Shown: piece after piece, positions 48,530 to 59,705 of the stretch
Numbering within the stretch: position 1 is the first letter of the stretch
Layout: the number at the start of each line of letters is the position of its first letter
Source of the DNA: Cepaea nemoralis
Lineage: Eukaryota; Mollusca; Gastropoda; Stylommatophora; Helicidae
NCBI GenBank assembly: GCA_014155875.1
Contig: JACEFZ010005124.1
Span: 67,001 to 131,000, forward strand
Reading direction: 5' to 3'
DNA: 64,000 bases
The notes under the pieces: generated by a model
The model's database searches: none
Told to the model about the DNA's origin: nothing
What the model saw: the letters and a program-made list of their open reading frames with translations, nothing else
Translations under genes and position numbers: made by a program

Positions 48530-48732
48530 ATCTGTGGATACAGGGTTAGTGAACACAGCTTGACAATTCCCCGACATACTAGGCCGAGGCATTGAAATCT
48601 GCCGCAGGCAATTTAAGAGCAAATTGCTTTGAGTTCATTTCAATAGTATGAGTATATTACTTCAGAAAGTAATGGCAAACTACCGAAAGTAGAATTACAA
48701 AGTAAATCACAAACACCCAATATATGTTAAAG
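48530..48732 (+). mobile_element. SINE family H
   Basis: gtggatacagggttagtgaa, 'attccccgacatactaggcc' and the 3' module 'cagaaagtaatggcaaacta'. The hAT element follows directly. Confidence 0.75.
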
Positions 48733-49227
48733 CAGTGGTTCTCAACCGGTGGGGAATTCCCCCCATGGGGGAATTTTAGGTTTTGCAGGGGGGGGGGGGG
48801 GGGGGGGGGGAATTAAGATTATTTCAAGATTGCATTAATACAAGAACCGATTACTTGATATTGTTTTTCCCTTCATACTTTACGGTTCTGTACTGTCTTA
48901 CCCTTCTAAGATTCATTTTATAAAGTAAGTAGACCCCCAAATCATGTTGTATGTGGATGTCTAGACTTGTCTTAGTATGTGCTATTAAATTTAGCTTCCA
49001 TTATTACGTATACTGTGTGTGTGTGTGTGTGGGGGGGGGGGGGGTTTAGTTAGGAAATACAAATGGGGTGAGGGGGGGGGGGGAGAATGACGTTCTGAAA
49101 ATATGGTAAAGGGGGGCACGGGCCATATTTTTTAGGTAGGAAATATGAAGGGGGGGGGGGGGGGGAGAATGACATTCTGAAAATATGGTGAAGGGGGACA
49201 CGGGCCAAAAAAGGTTGAGAACCACTG
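48733..49227. mobile_element. hAT-type non-autonomous element
   Basis: Terminal inverted repeats cagtggttctcaacc (48733) and ggttgagaaccactg (ends 49227), a classic hAT end. The 8-bp duplications tgttaaag (48725-48732) and tgctaaag (49228-49235) differ by one base; 8 bp is the hAT signature. The interior has two tandem ~90-bp modules with long g-runs and 'agaatgac.ttctgaaaatat'. No transposase. Confidence 0.93.
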
Positions 49228-49261
49228 TGCTAAAGGGACATGTAAATAACTTTTCTCTGGC

Positions 49262-49510
49262 CTATAGGACACAAGCAAAAAGATAGGTTCAACGTCTGGG
49301 TTCAACCCCTACACCGCTCAGTTGGACTAAAATGCTGAGTTCTCGTCCTTGACTTGGGGATGTCAATTACAAGTACCTCTGAAGTGAGAGTGGGTTTGCC
49401 TGATGGTGAGGGATACTGGTAATAGTGAAAACTAATCCACAAGCAAATATCAGTCCAGCACACTAGAAGTAGTAGCATGAGTATGGACTACGCTTGAGTT
49501 CAAAGCGAGC
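49262..49510 (+). mobile_element. SINE family A copy
   Basis: From 'cgtctgggttcaacccctac' through 'ccttgacttggggatgtcaa' to 'gactacgcttgagttcaaag'. Confidence 0.85.
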
Positions 49511-50199
49511 AAATGCAAACGCCACTGAAGAGTTCCAGTGTTGATTATTCCAGTAGCAACTTGATTACAAGTCACCTGGTTTTCCCTCTACACTTTGATT
49601 ATCATCCAGACCCTCTGCTCACTCCATTCTGAGCCAGCCTGTCCAGATCTGGATACTCTGCCTGTTCAGCTGCACTCTCCACTTGATCCTAGGCAGCCTT
49701 CACCACATCATCTTTATCATAAAGTAACTCTCACTTAGATGGACAGCGGCAGCTAATCTGTCAGACTGTTTATCTCCTCACACACCTGCACTCCCTGGGC
49801 AGAAACTCCATGATAAGCTTACAATCTCTTTTTTTCAGAAGATTCAAATCAGATGCTAGACAGAGGAAGTAAACACTATACCATATCATGGGTGCATTAC
49901 TTTCAGAGGCTGAATACACAGTGGCAATTACAAATGAGGAAGCCAGATTTCTTGAGCATACTCTGATCAAATGTAAAAAGTAAGAGAACATATGCCATGG
50001 ATGGGATTTATAGAGCCACACACTGCTTTGCTTGGGACTAAAAGAGTTAAGGGATATAAAGATATGCATGTGCAAGTTAAAAATCCCAAGGCAGTTGAAA
50101 ATTGCTAAGTGTAGGCCATGAGGCTGAAGTCCTGGCAAAATTGTTAAGAAGGAAAACCTACCCACATGAAGGTAAAAAGCCATGCATATCTTGAAAGAT
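49511..50199. other. No gene recognised
   Basis: A 137-codon minus frame (49770-50183) shows no domain. Plus-strand text may be a decayed LINE. Confidence 0.4.
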
Positions 50200-50362
50200 A
50201 ATAATGGAGAGAGGCGCTCCAGGAATCACTGAAGAGGAAAACCACAACTCAGATGTATTCAGGATGTGATAGATAATTTAAAAGACAACACAGAGACAGA
50301 GTATCTGGCTTACGATAGATAGAAATGTCAAAAGAGGCAAAGTTCTGCAGAGGACAAGCCAT

Positions 50363-50420
<58 letters not shown>
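50200..50420 (+). pseudogene. LINE 3' fragment with (GAT)n tail
   Basis: ccacaactcagatgtattca, 'tctggcttacgatagataga' and 'aagttctgcagaggacaagc' match the end of 40600-40790. Followed by (gat)n at 50367-50419. Confidence 0.7.
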
Positions 50421-50421
<1 letters not shown>

Positions 50422-50582
50422 GAGTGGCACTGAAGCCAGTACCACTATATCAGCAAGTTCACCAGACAAATGTGGCTCCAACCGGAAATGCTTAGATGCC
50501 TCTTATTTTTTGCTATTGTCTGTGGATCCTCTGCAAAGCATTAGTTTTCATTGTGTGGACCCCCTAGAAGACAATCTTTCAT

Positions 50583-50800
50583 CATCATCATAAGACATAC
50601 TGATAAGCGTGGGCGGTCATATTTCACTATCTCACATGATCACCAGAGTCGTGGATTAGCTCTGTGTTCTTGTCTCGACCATGCCATGTGGCCAAGCCAT
50701 CCAGGATATTTACTTCTCTGCCTTTCACGTGTTGTTTCCTCTCAATCTTGCCAATTGTCACCGGGTTCTCTAATTTATTTCTTCTTATAACGGACATAAG
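50583..50800 (-). pseudogene. LINE 3' fragment
   Basis: gatcaccagagtcgtggatt and 'tctgtgttcttgtctcgacc', the reverse complement of the 3535-4125 family end, with a catcatcatc tail. Confidence 0.75.
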
Positions 50801-50859
50801 CTTAAACTCATCCTATATATTGGCATTGAGGTCGTCTGAGCCCTGAAAGGGACTTGCAT

Positions 50860-52245
50860 ATGTTGGAGAGAGCCATCTGTTGAAGAGAGCCATCTGTTGG
50901 AGAGAGCCATCTGTTGGAGAGAGCCATCTGTTGGAGAGAGTCATCTGTTGGAGAGAGTCATCTGTTGGAGAGAGCCATCAGTTGGAGAGAGCCGTCTGTT
51001 GGAGAGAGCCATCAGTTGGAGAGAGCCGTCTGTTGGAAAGAGCTGTCTGTTGGAGAGTCATCTGTTGGAAACATCTGTTTGAGAGAGTCATCTGTTGGAG
51101 AGAGTCGTCTGTTGGAGAGAGTCATCTGTTGGAGAGAGTCATCAGTTGGAGAGAGCCATCTGTTGGAGAGAGTCATCGGTTGGAGAGTCATCTGTTGGAG
51201 AGAGCCATCAGCTGGAGAGAGCCGTCAGCTGGAGAGAGCCATCTGTTGGAGACAGCCATCAGTTGGAAAGAGCCGTCTGTTGGAGAGAGTCATCTGTTGG
51301 AGAGAGCCATCAGTTGGAGAGAGCCGTCTGTTGGAAAGAGCCGTCTGTTGGAGAGAGTCATCTGTTGGAAACATCTGTTGGAGAGAGTCAACTGTTGGAG
51401 AGAGTCATCTGTTGGAGAGAGTCATCAGTTGGAGAGAGCCGTCTGTTGGAGAGAGCAATCTGTTGGAGACAGCCATCTGTTTGAGAGAGTCATCTGTTGG
51501 AGAGAGCCATCAGTTGGAGAGAGCCGTCTGTTGGAAAGAGCCGTCTGTTGGAAAGAGCCGTCTGTTGGAAACATCTGTTGGAGAGAGTCATCTGTTGGAG
51601 AGAGTCATCTGTTGGAGAGAGTCATCAGTTGGAGAGAGCCGTCTGTTGGAGAGAGCCATCTGTTGGAGACAGCCATCTGTTGGAGAGAGTCATCTGTTGG
51701 AGAGAGCCATCTGTTGGAGAGTCATCTGTTGGAGAGAGCCATCAGTTGGAGAGAGCCGTCTGTTGGAGAGAGCCATCAGTTGAAGAGAACCGTCTGTTGG
51801 AAAGAGCCGTCTGTTGGAAAGAGCCGTCTGTTGGAGAGTCATCTGTTGGAAACATCTGTTGGAGAGAGTCATCTGTTGGAGAGAGTCATCTGTTGGAGAG
51901 AGCCATCAGATGGAGAGAGTCATCTGTTGGAGAGAGTCATCTGTTGGAGACAGCCATCTGTTGGAGAGAGTCATCTGTTGGAGAGAGTCATCTGTTGGAG
52001 AGAGTCATCTGTTGGAGAGAGCCATCTGTTGGAGAGAATCATCTGTTGGAGACAGCCATCTGTTGGAGAGAGACATCTGTTGGAGAGAGTCATCTGTTGG
52101 AGAGAGTCATCTGTTGGAGACAGCCATCTGTTGGAGAGCCATCTGTTGGAGAGAGTCATCTGTTGGAGAGAGTCATCTGTTGGAGACGGCCGTCTGTTGG
52201 AGAGAGTCATCTGATGGAGACAGCCATCTGTTGGAGAGAGTTTGG
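50860..52245. repeat. 17-bp minisatellite, ~80 copies
   Basis: Unit agagagccatctgttgg (17 bp) with gtcatc, gccgtc, aaacatc and gacagcc variants. 17 is not a multiple of 3 and has no stop, so every plus frame encodes the same 17-residue cycle (ERVICWRESSVGESHLL). This gives a 444-codon open frame at 50880-52214. It lies in an NF-kappa-B intron, antisense to the gene. Confidence 0.98.
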
Positions 52246-52480
52246 TGAAAAGACGATTCTCCTGACATAGTGAGTGCATGGAGTGACACTGTGAGCTGAG
52301 AATTTCGTGTGAAGTGATTTTACATCTGTCCACGGTTGTTTCTTCTTCTTTGCGTTCATCCGGAGTGTTTTTTCAGATGTGATTGCGGTGTGTGTTATGC
52401 GCCCTTGGGCCGAAACCCGTAGGCCGAAACTCGTAGGCTGACACATCCGGCTATAGCGTGCTTTTTTGACCAGGTAGCAT
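52245..52480 (-). repeat. Unclassified dispersed repeat
   Basis: 'gtttcttcttctttgcgttc', 'tgcgcccttgggccgaaacc', 'ggctgacacatccggc'. Similar text is at 39945-40060 (inverted) and twice in 53890-54155. Confidence 0.6.
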
Positions 52481-52564
52481 TCCTGGGCGCGGTTGTTCAG
52501 AAAAATGGCGACCAGCCGGCCACTGAACTAATACTGGGTTGTCTTATGCAGTAATGTGTGGCTG

Positions 52565-53062
52565 ATGCTTCCATCGACAATGAACTGTATTTTTCATGGC
52601 AGACCTTTGTGTTGGCATTCTGGCAACACGGGAGTCTCTGTGGTGAAGTGGTCAAGCCGTTTGACTCGGGCTCCGAAGGTTTTGGGTTCGATTCCGGGCC
52701 GCGTCCTTCAGTTCACGAGTTAAATTTTTCTGAGACTCCTGAGGGTCATCGCTAGAGCTACGGAGTTTGTGCTTTGTGCAACGCTTTCCGCGATGCGGAA
52801 AGAGACTGAGCCATATGAGATAAAACCCGGTGCAATGAAGTCGACCGTGTCAACTTTTAAGCGACTTTTATTCTGGCAACAGCATTATGCATAGTATACC
52901 TGTGCTGGCTGTTGGTTTGTCAAGACTCCTGTCTATTCAACTTTTCACATGGGGCAGTGAGGAGCATTTCGTGTGATATACACTGGTACAGGAAGGGAGC
53001 ATAATGGGGTGACCCTTTGCCATGAAGTTGGAAACGCGACAAACAACTAACTAACCACATAC
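52565..53062 (+). mobile_element. LINE 3' UTR with (AACT) end, split by SINE C
   Basis: Outer parts match 34990-35238 and 63490-63860 ('tcacatggggcagtgaggag', 'gaccctttgccatgaagttg'), ending cgcgacaaacaactaactaac. Confidence 0.78.
52629..52869 (+). mobile_element. SINE family C nested in LINE 3' UTR
   Basis: Perfect 12-bp duplication attctggcaaca at 52617-52628 and 52870-52881. Head gggagtctctgtggtgaagt, box B gggttcgattccg, end gcgacttt. Confidence 0.95.
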
Positions 53063-53132
53063 TCTAACTTAATGTCCAGGGAAGTTAGTTGTCTATAGAA
53101 ACAAATGAGACAGAATAAATCAGCACATATAC

Positions 53133-53323
53133 CTCATAGTATTCCAGCAGGAATGTAGTTGGGCTGGTGTCGCTGGATCTGATAGTGTCTAATGTACTCG
53201 TCAGGTTAGAGTAGCCAAGTTTCTCTGCCAAGGCTAGAACATCTTTGCCAGGAAAGACTGGGTCCAGCAGTCGGGACAGTTCTATTCGAGTCTTGCTGCA
53301 TACAGAGCTGAAGTCTGCAGGTT
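53133..53323 (-). CDS. NF-kappa-B p105-like, death-domain exon
   Basis: A 191-bp exon, entered in phase 1 and left in phase 0. It reads (E)PADFSSVCSKTRIELSRL, LDPVFPGKDVLALAEKLGYS and NLTSTLDTIRSSDTSPTTFL, ending LEYYE. The order L..LLDP....DW..LA..LG and the SPT..LL..YE end match the p105/p100 death domain. Acceptor TTTCATCTACAG, donor GAG followed by GTATAT. The usual Trp of 'DW..LA' is replaced (KDVLALAEKLG). The domain finishes in the exon at 47858-47941 after a 5.2-kb intron. Death domains of p105 bind partners that control processing and signalling; that role is from the family. Confidence 0.93.
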
Positions 53324-53889
53324 CTGTAGATGAAACGCTCATTAGCATAAAACTTGGTAGGATTCACAGATAAGGAAATGACAAATGTGTTGTAAGATCA
53401 TGAAAAGATTATTTTAACAATACACAAAACAGTTACTGAGAATAGAAGATTATGAAAATAAAGAACATCATTTATTGAAACAAACACATCTGGCTGGGAC
53501 TCATGAAGCAGAACAGAATGGTAATTAAACAGCAATGATGTGGCAATAAAACAGCAACATGTAATTAAACAGGACAGATTTACTCAATAAACACAAGATA
53601 TAGTCATAAACAACACAGATTTAGTTATTAAAATCCACATTGAACAAGACAGGAGCTTTAGACGTCTGAACCAGTTCCAAATTTTTGTCACAGATATTAA
53701 TATCTTCGAAGATTATCTCTCAAACTTTATTCAAATATTTCTAAGACATCATGGGCTTCTATCACCCCTGACAACAAAAGTCATTTCCAGACTTCTCATG
53801 GCAAAACTTTACATTAACAAACAGGAGAAGGAGTGAATGGTGAGTATCTGGTGCCGTATAGCCAACAAGTAAAGCTTGCTCGGTGTGAA

Positions 53890-54155
53890 CAAGAGACAAA
53901 TGATCTTCTTCTTCTACTGCATTCATGCATTGGTTTTTTCCCAGACGTAATTGTGTTGTGTCCAGCTTTGCGCCCATAGGCCGACACATCTGACTTCTGC
54001 GGGTGTTTATTGACCGGGTTAACCTTCCCGGGTGCTTCAAAGGACATTCCACTCTCACTCGGACGTTGTTGCGTTGTGCCAAGTTTATTTGCGCCCTTAG
54101 GCTGACACATCCCACTTTTGCGGGCATGCGTTGACCGGTTTAGCCTTCCCGAGTG
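53890..54155 (-). repeat. Unclassified dispersed repeat, two partial copies
   Basis: 'tttgcgcccataggccgaca', 'tttgcgcccttaggctgaca' and 'cccgggtgctt' / 'cccgagtgttg' occur in tandem. Relatives at 52245-52480 and 39945-40060. Confidence 0.65.
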
Positions 54156-54644
54156 TTGACAAATGATCTCAAAAACACAATTTTGCAGATTATTTGGCAC
54201 CTATTGGATTATGCAGTCAGTATAAAACTCTCATACAGATTTACAAATTCAAAAGGCTTCAAAATTATCACTATAAATTTCATCAGAGAACCAAAACTAA
54301 ACTATGATTGCTCAGGAATGAAAAAGTCCAAAATCACTTTGCATGAGATACAGACAACATGCAAAAATACTAGAAACTGATATATCGAAGCATGAAGCTC
54401 TCACACCAGGAGCATGGGTGAGTTGCATAGATTTATAAAGTGTGGTCATGTAAGTCCTAGAAATGATGTCCAAGATGAACAAAATGAGTTTGAACAAAGG
54501 GCTCTTTCATTTCAAATACTCAGGGAAAAGTATCCCTCTAACATCTGGTCATGAGTGTTTACAGATGATTCTGCCAAAGAGGTTGCAAAAAAGGCAGGCA
54601 GCAGAAACTACAACACATTCTAATGAAAACTCATACATATTGAA

Positions 54645-54830
54645 TTGAATTGAACTTTATTTTAAAAGGGTTACAAATGAGGCACGTAGGCCCGTCTTAC
54701 ATTTGGCCCTTCCAATCACTCATCTTTCGTTCATCAACAGTGCATGATACATTCACATTGGAAAAAAAAGACACATTGTCAAATGAATGTTTTAAGCATA
54801 AACAATGCATATTATCATGTTATGTGGCAC
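54645..54830 (+). repeat. Unclassified repeat
   Basis: ttgaactttattttaaaagg, 'gaggcacgtaggcccgtctt'; also found inserted in the LINE at 3190-3350. Confidence 0.65.
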
Positions 54831-54834
54831 ATCC

Positions 54835-55370
54835 CCCCTCCAACACAGACATCCCGCACCAACCCACACACACATCCCTCACCCACTCACACATAACCCA
54901 CCCATGCCCACACCCCCCACCCACTCACCAACCCAGTCTTGCACCCACCCACACAAACATCCCTCACACACATCCCCACCCACACACAACTCCCCACTCA
55001 CACATACCCCAACCCACACAAACACATGCTCCACCTACCCACACACATCCTGCACCAACCCACACACATCCCGCACCAACCCACACACACATCCCTCATC
55101 CACTCTGACATCACCCCCCCCCCCCATCTTCCAATCCACACACACACATTTTCCCATCCACCCACACACCCCACCAACCACACATACATCCCCAGCTACA
55201 CACACACATCCCCCACCCACACACAACTCCCACTCCCCTACACACCCACCCACACACACATCCCCCACCCGCCAACACCCACACATACCACTACCCACCA
55301 ACACCCACACAAACACACAAACCCAAACACACATCCCCCACCCACCCACATATTTCCCACCCACACATAC
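54835..55370. repeat. C/A-rich simple repeat, ~535 bp
   Basis: Interrupted cacccacacaca / cacatccc units with a c-run at 55113-55124. Long Pro/Thr/His-rich frames (up to 190 codons) and a complementary Gly/Val/Cys frame are artefacts. Confidence 0.95.
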
Positions 55371-55471
55371 TTCATAGCAGCAGGAGAAATCTGGTCTGCC
55401 TTCAAAGAAGAGGCAACACCTCTTCTTATAGCGTTAAATATTCAAGTAGAACTTTAAAAAAAAATTTCTCT

Positions 55472-55636
55472 AAGCCATCTCATGCTCAAACCACACAAAG
55501 TTATTTGTGAAATAAAAAGACAACATTAGAAAGTCATCTACAAGAACAGAACTACGCATCTCATGCTCAAACCACACAAAGTTATTTGTGAAATAAAAAG
55601 ACAACATTAGAAAGTCATCTACAAGAACAGAACTAG
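55472..55636. repeat. 83-bp tandem duplication, 2 copies
   Basis: Two near-identical copies of catctcatgctcaaaccaca through 'catctacaagaacagaacta'. Confidence 0.95.
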
Positions 55637-55935
55637 TCCTGCAGGTGACACCAGTCCAATGTAGTATGCCTGGAAATGAAAAGGCAGACATTCTAGCAAA
55701 GGCTGGAGGAAACCTCGAGCAGCTCCATCCATCCCAGAGCTTTAGAGAGGTAAAAACACTATTAAAGCAACCGATGAGGATGAACTGGAGGAATGTTAAT
55801 GAAAACTACAGACCAGAGCATAACAGCCTGGCATAAATCAGCTTGGCAAAAAGTGCGGACCAGAATCTTCACACTCAGAACAGGGCATTGTAGAATAAGA
55901 GGACATCTTCCCCGAATGGAGAATGTATGGGGGAA
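55637..55935 (+). pseudogene. LINE ribonuclease H C-terminal fragment
   Basis: 55640-55836 reads VTPVQCSMPGNEKADILAKA, GGNLEQLHPSQSFREVKTLL and a stop. 'PGNEKAD.LAK.G' is the His/Asp end of the RNase H domain in LINEs; broken frames continue to 'GHCRIRGH'-like text. Confidence 0.75.
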
Positions 55936-56134
55936 CATCAGCAAAAGAAGTGGAGTAACAAATTAGCCTTATATGGGTAAATACTAGACAAGAGAGGCAG
56001 AGGAAGACAGAAAAATGTAAGCAGAAACATTAAACAACGGGACAACAAATAATAATATAAGCAACATCAAATTCATTACGATATCAAATAACAGAGGATT
56101 AGACAGTCATGATCGTTGATATCTGCTTCAAGCA

Positions 56135-56187
56135 CACCCGAAGAAGAAGGAGGAGGAGGAGTAGAAGAAGAATAAGAAGAGGAAGAA

Positions 56188-56218
<31 letters not shown>

Positions 56219-56283
56219 AAGAAGAAGAAGAAGAAGAAGAAGAAGAAGAAGAAGAAGAAGAAGGAAAATAATAATAATAATAA
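56135..56283. repeat. (GAA)n / (AAT)n microsatellite
   Basis: About 120 bp of gaa with agg at the left and aataat at the right, ending 28 bp from the NF-kappa-B exon's donor. Arg- or Leu-rich frames across it are artefacts. Confidence 0.96.
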
Positions 56284-56310
56284 TTCTCAACCAGGCAACA
56301 AACAACATAC

Positions 56311-56491
56311 CTGGTACATGCTGGACCACCTCTGACAGACTGTCATTGGTGGAATACGCCTGTGAGGTCAGTGATTGTTTGCCAAGTGACATGTGTGTCA
56401 TCCTGGACGACAGCTCATCACAGCCATTGACATCGCTATTAAAATAGACACCACTCTCTGTGCCTGCCTCACCATGCAAAATTCTCAGTAT
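56311..56491 (-). CDS. NF-kappa-B p105-like, ankyrin-to-death-domain linker exon
   Basis: A 181-bp exon, phase 0 in and phase 1 out. It reads ILRILHGEAGTESGVYFNSD, VNGCDELSSRMTHMSLGKQS and LTSQAYSTNDSLSEVVQHVP. The first nine residues end the last ankyrin unit (p105 has 'VFDILNGKPYE'). The rest is Ser/Thr-rich and probably flexible. Acceptor CATGTTTCAG, donor CCAG followed by GTATGT. No DSGxxS-type degron is visible. Confidence 0.9.
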
Positions 56492-56504
56492 CTGAAACAT
56501 GATG

Positions 56505-56875
56505 AACAAACTGTTGGTAAACAAAATAAACAAACTGTTGGTAAACAAGATTAACTAACTGTTGGTAAAAAAAAAGATTAACTGTTGCCAAATAAATAAC
56601 TGTTGGTAAACAATAACTGTTGGTAAACAAGATAAACAACAGCAACTGTTGGTAAACAAGACAAATTGTTGTTAAACAAGATAAACAAAATAACTGCTGG
56701 TAATAAAGATAAACAAAATACCTGTTGGTAATAAATATAAACAAAATAACTGTTGGTAATAAAGATAAACACAATAACTTGTAATAAAGATAAACAAAAC
56801 AACTGTTGGTAAACAAGATAAACTGTTGGTAAACATGATAAACTAACTGTTAGTAAACAAGATACCAATTCGTGA
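56505..56875. repeat. Degenerate ~24-bp tandem repeat in the intron
   Basis: Repeats of 'aactgttggtaaacaagataaac', starting about 14 bp from the exon at 56311-56491, so it borders the acceptor's branch-point region. Confidence 0.88.
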
Positions 56876-56900
56876 AAAGATAAATTACAGAGTTATAATG

Positions 56901-57155
56901 CTGGTCTCCCTGGCCAAGGAGTTAATGACATTGTTCGTAATCCCGTATATCCACGTGGGGAAAACAGCAGCTGTGAGAATCGGCAGTGGTTCGCACCGCG
57001 CTAGTAACTTATGGGGGGTATGTGAGCCAGTTGTTCAGAAAGCAATGGCAAACCATTGAATGTAAAACTTGCCTAGTACATCAACAGCAGCTGAAAAATG
57101 CTGGTGTTGACTGCAACGTCCTGTAAGGGATATGCAACATTTTAAAAAATGTTTT
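56901..57155 (+). mobile_element. SINE family B
   Basis: ctggtctccctggccaagga, 'gtatgtgagccagttgttca', 'aatgctggtgttgactgcaa', A-rich end. Confidence 0.85.
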
Positions 57156-57300
57156 TAAAAGAAATAAAATGCAGGTTTCATTTGATCACTTCGTGCTGTA
57201 ACACACATGGTGGATGATCAACTCTCAAGAGAAAACAACAATAATTTTAGAAACGAAAACTCCAAAAGTACAAATGAATATGCTCATGATGTTTTAGTAC

Positions 57301-57519
57301 CTGTTCATTATCATCCACGTAGTCAATTGGCTTTAGACCTCTTCTGCAAATCTTCCCAGACTCATCCTTTGCTTCTGGATCAGGAATTTCCTCATTTTCA
57401 CAGTCCAAGTCTGCTCCAGCTGTCATCAACAGAGCCACCATTCCAACCAGCTGGCGAGCACATGCAATGTGTAGAGCTGTGTTGCCATCAAAACATCTGG
57501 CATTAACATCAGCACCAGC
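57301..57519 (-). CDS. NF-kappa-B p105-like, ankyrin exon
   Basis: A 73-codon exon, phase 0 at both ends. It reads AGADVNARCFDGNTALHIAC, ARQLVGMVALLMTAGADLDC, ENEEIPDPEAKDESGKICRR and GLKPIDYVDDNEQ. GNTALHIA and the LL..AGAD end are canonical ankyrin elements. The acidic insert (ENEEIPDPEAKDESG) sits where p105 has its acidic loop before the last repeat ('NFEPLYDLDDSWENAGED'). Acceptor TTTTGTCTTGTTTAG, donor CAG followed by GTACTA. Confidence 0.94.
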
Positions 57520-57806
57520 CTAAACAAGACAAAAAATATACAACCTTTATTTACCAACTGAGTAACCATGTCTTTTAATTGACAAGGGGAAACCACTACA
57601 TGAATTTGCTAAGAATCAGTTTATGGTCAGTCACTAAGCACAATTTATGGTGAACTGACAAGTTCAAACAACATCATGACATTAGATTGAATAACCTAAC
57701 AATGGATGCTCAATTAAACGATTTAACACTGACATAATGTAAAAGTTAAGATTGAAAATCAGAGTTGTCAAGTAAGATTAACAGACCAACCCATAAATAG
57801 GTTTAT

Positions 57807-58015
57807 GAACCAACTGTTGGAGAATCTTTGAGGCCATTGTCATAATATGAGAAATAAACAATCAACTGTTGGAGAATCTTTGAGGCCATTGCCATACTAT
57901 GAGAAATACTCAATCAACTGTTGGAGAATCTTTGAGGCCATTGCCATACTATGAGAAATACTCAATCAACTGTTGAGGCATCCTAGAGGCCATTATCATA
58001 GTATGAGAAATAAAC
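57807..58015. repeat. ~52-bp tandem repeat, 4 copies
   Basis: 'caactgttggagaatctttg' + 'aggccattgccatactatga' + gaaatactcaat. Confidence 0.92.
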
Positions 58016-58049
58016 ACAGGTACTGATAAGCACTTTTAGATGTAAAGGA

Positions 58050-58912
58050 AAAAGGTAGCAATTAGAGTACAACACAAGGCCAACTAGACAATGAATCAAT
58101 TAAAACTTAAGTGTACACTTAGTCACTGTACATCAGGTACAACACAGGTCCAACTAGACAATAAATCAATTAAAACTAAAGTAAACACTTAGTCACTGTA
58201 CATCAGGTACAACACAGGTCCAACTAGACAATGAATCAATCAAAACTAATGTATACACTTAGTCACTGTACATCAGGTACAACACAGGTCCAACTAGACA
58301 ATGAATCAATCAAAACTAATGTATACACTTAGTCACTGTACATCAGGTACAACACAGGGCCAACTAGACAATGAATCAATTAAAACTAATGTATACACTT
58401 AGTCACTGTACATCAGGTACAACACAGGTCCAACTAGACAATGAATCAATCAAAACTAATGTATACACTTAGTCACTGTACATCAGGTACAACACAGGTC
58501 CAACTAGACAATGAATCAATCAAAACTAATGTATACACTTAGTCACTGTACATCAGGTACAACACAGGGCCAACTAGACAATGAATCAATTAAAACTAAA
58601 GTATACACTTAGTCACTGTACATCAGGTACAACACAGGTCCAACTAGACAATGAATCAATTAAAACTAAAGTATACACTTAGTCACTGTACATCAGGTAC
58701 AACACAGGGCCAACTAGACAATGAATAAATTAAAACTAAAGTATACACTTAGTCACTGTACATCAGGTACAACACAGGTCCAACTAGACAATGAATCAAT
58801 TAAAACTAATGTATACACTTAGTCACTGTACATCAGGTACAACACAGGTCCAACTAGACAATGAATCAATTAAAACTAATGTATACACTTAGTCACTGTA
58901 CATCAGGTACAA
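58050..58912. repeat. 70-bp minisatellite, ~12 copies
   Basis: Unit gtatacacttagtcactgta + catcaggtacaacacaggtc + caactagacaatgaatcaat + taaaactaat (70 bp). Units differ at only a few positions. Confidence 0.97.
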
Positions 58913-59160
58913 CTGTAAGAAAGAAGCATACATAATTTTTGGTGATGTGATGAGAAGAGGGACATTGGAAAACACATTGACAACTGGAGAGATCAGTGGG
59001 AAAAGAAGCAGAAGCGGAATGACAGAAATTATGCTGGATGGGCTGAGATGCTGGCATGGTGGAATATCATCAGCAGAGTCAATCCAGAACATTAAGGGCT
59101 GAGGTATATGGAGAGACCTGAATTCCTACACCAGCTGGCAGGGCACATGATGATGATGAA
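58913..59160 (+). pseudogene. LINE 3' fragment with (ATG)n tail
   Basis: Text gatgtgatgagaagagggac, 'ttgacaactggagagatcag' and 'gctggcagggcacatgatga' corresponds to 39250-39490. The frame is degraded. Confidence 0.75.
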
Positions 59161-59194
59161 TCATTGTAAGCTGACTGATTTATTACAGAAAAGA

Positions 59195-59705
59195 TCAGTG
59201 CACCTACACACATGTCCAGAGTGCAACAATAACAGTGCACCTACACACATGTCCAGGGTGTAACGATAACAGTGCACCTACACATGTCCAGGGTGTAACG
59301 ATAACAGTGCACCTACACACATGTCCAGGGTGTAATGATAACAGTGCACCTACACACACATCTGGAGTGCAACCATAACAGTGCACCTACATACATGTCC
59401 AAGGTGTAATGATAACAGTGCACCTACACACATGACCAGGGTGTAATGATAATAGTGCACCTACACACATGTCCGGAGTGCAACCATAACAGTGCACCTA
59501 CACACATGTCCAGAGTACAACCATAAGAGTGCACCTACACACATGTCAGTACTGCAACAATAACAGTGCACCTACACACATGTCCAGGGAGTAATGATAA
59601 CAGTGCACTTACACACATGTCTGGAGTGCAACAATAACAGTGCACCTACACACATGTCCAGGGTGCAACAATAACAGTGCACCTACACACATGTCTAGGG
59701 TGCAG
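59195..59705. repeat. 37-bp minisatellite, ~13 copies
   Basis: Unit gtccagggtgtaacgataac + agtgcacctacacacat (37 bp). Confidence 0.95.

Noticed and set aside
50880..52214. 444-codon open frame on plus
   Set aside because: Entirely the 17-bp minisatellite; the same peptide appears in every frame and there is no unique sequence.
54805..55457. Pro/Thr/His-rich frames up to 190 codons
   Set aside because: Low-complexity C/A repeat; no domain and no splice or start context.
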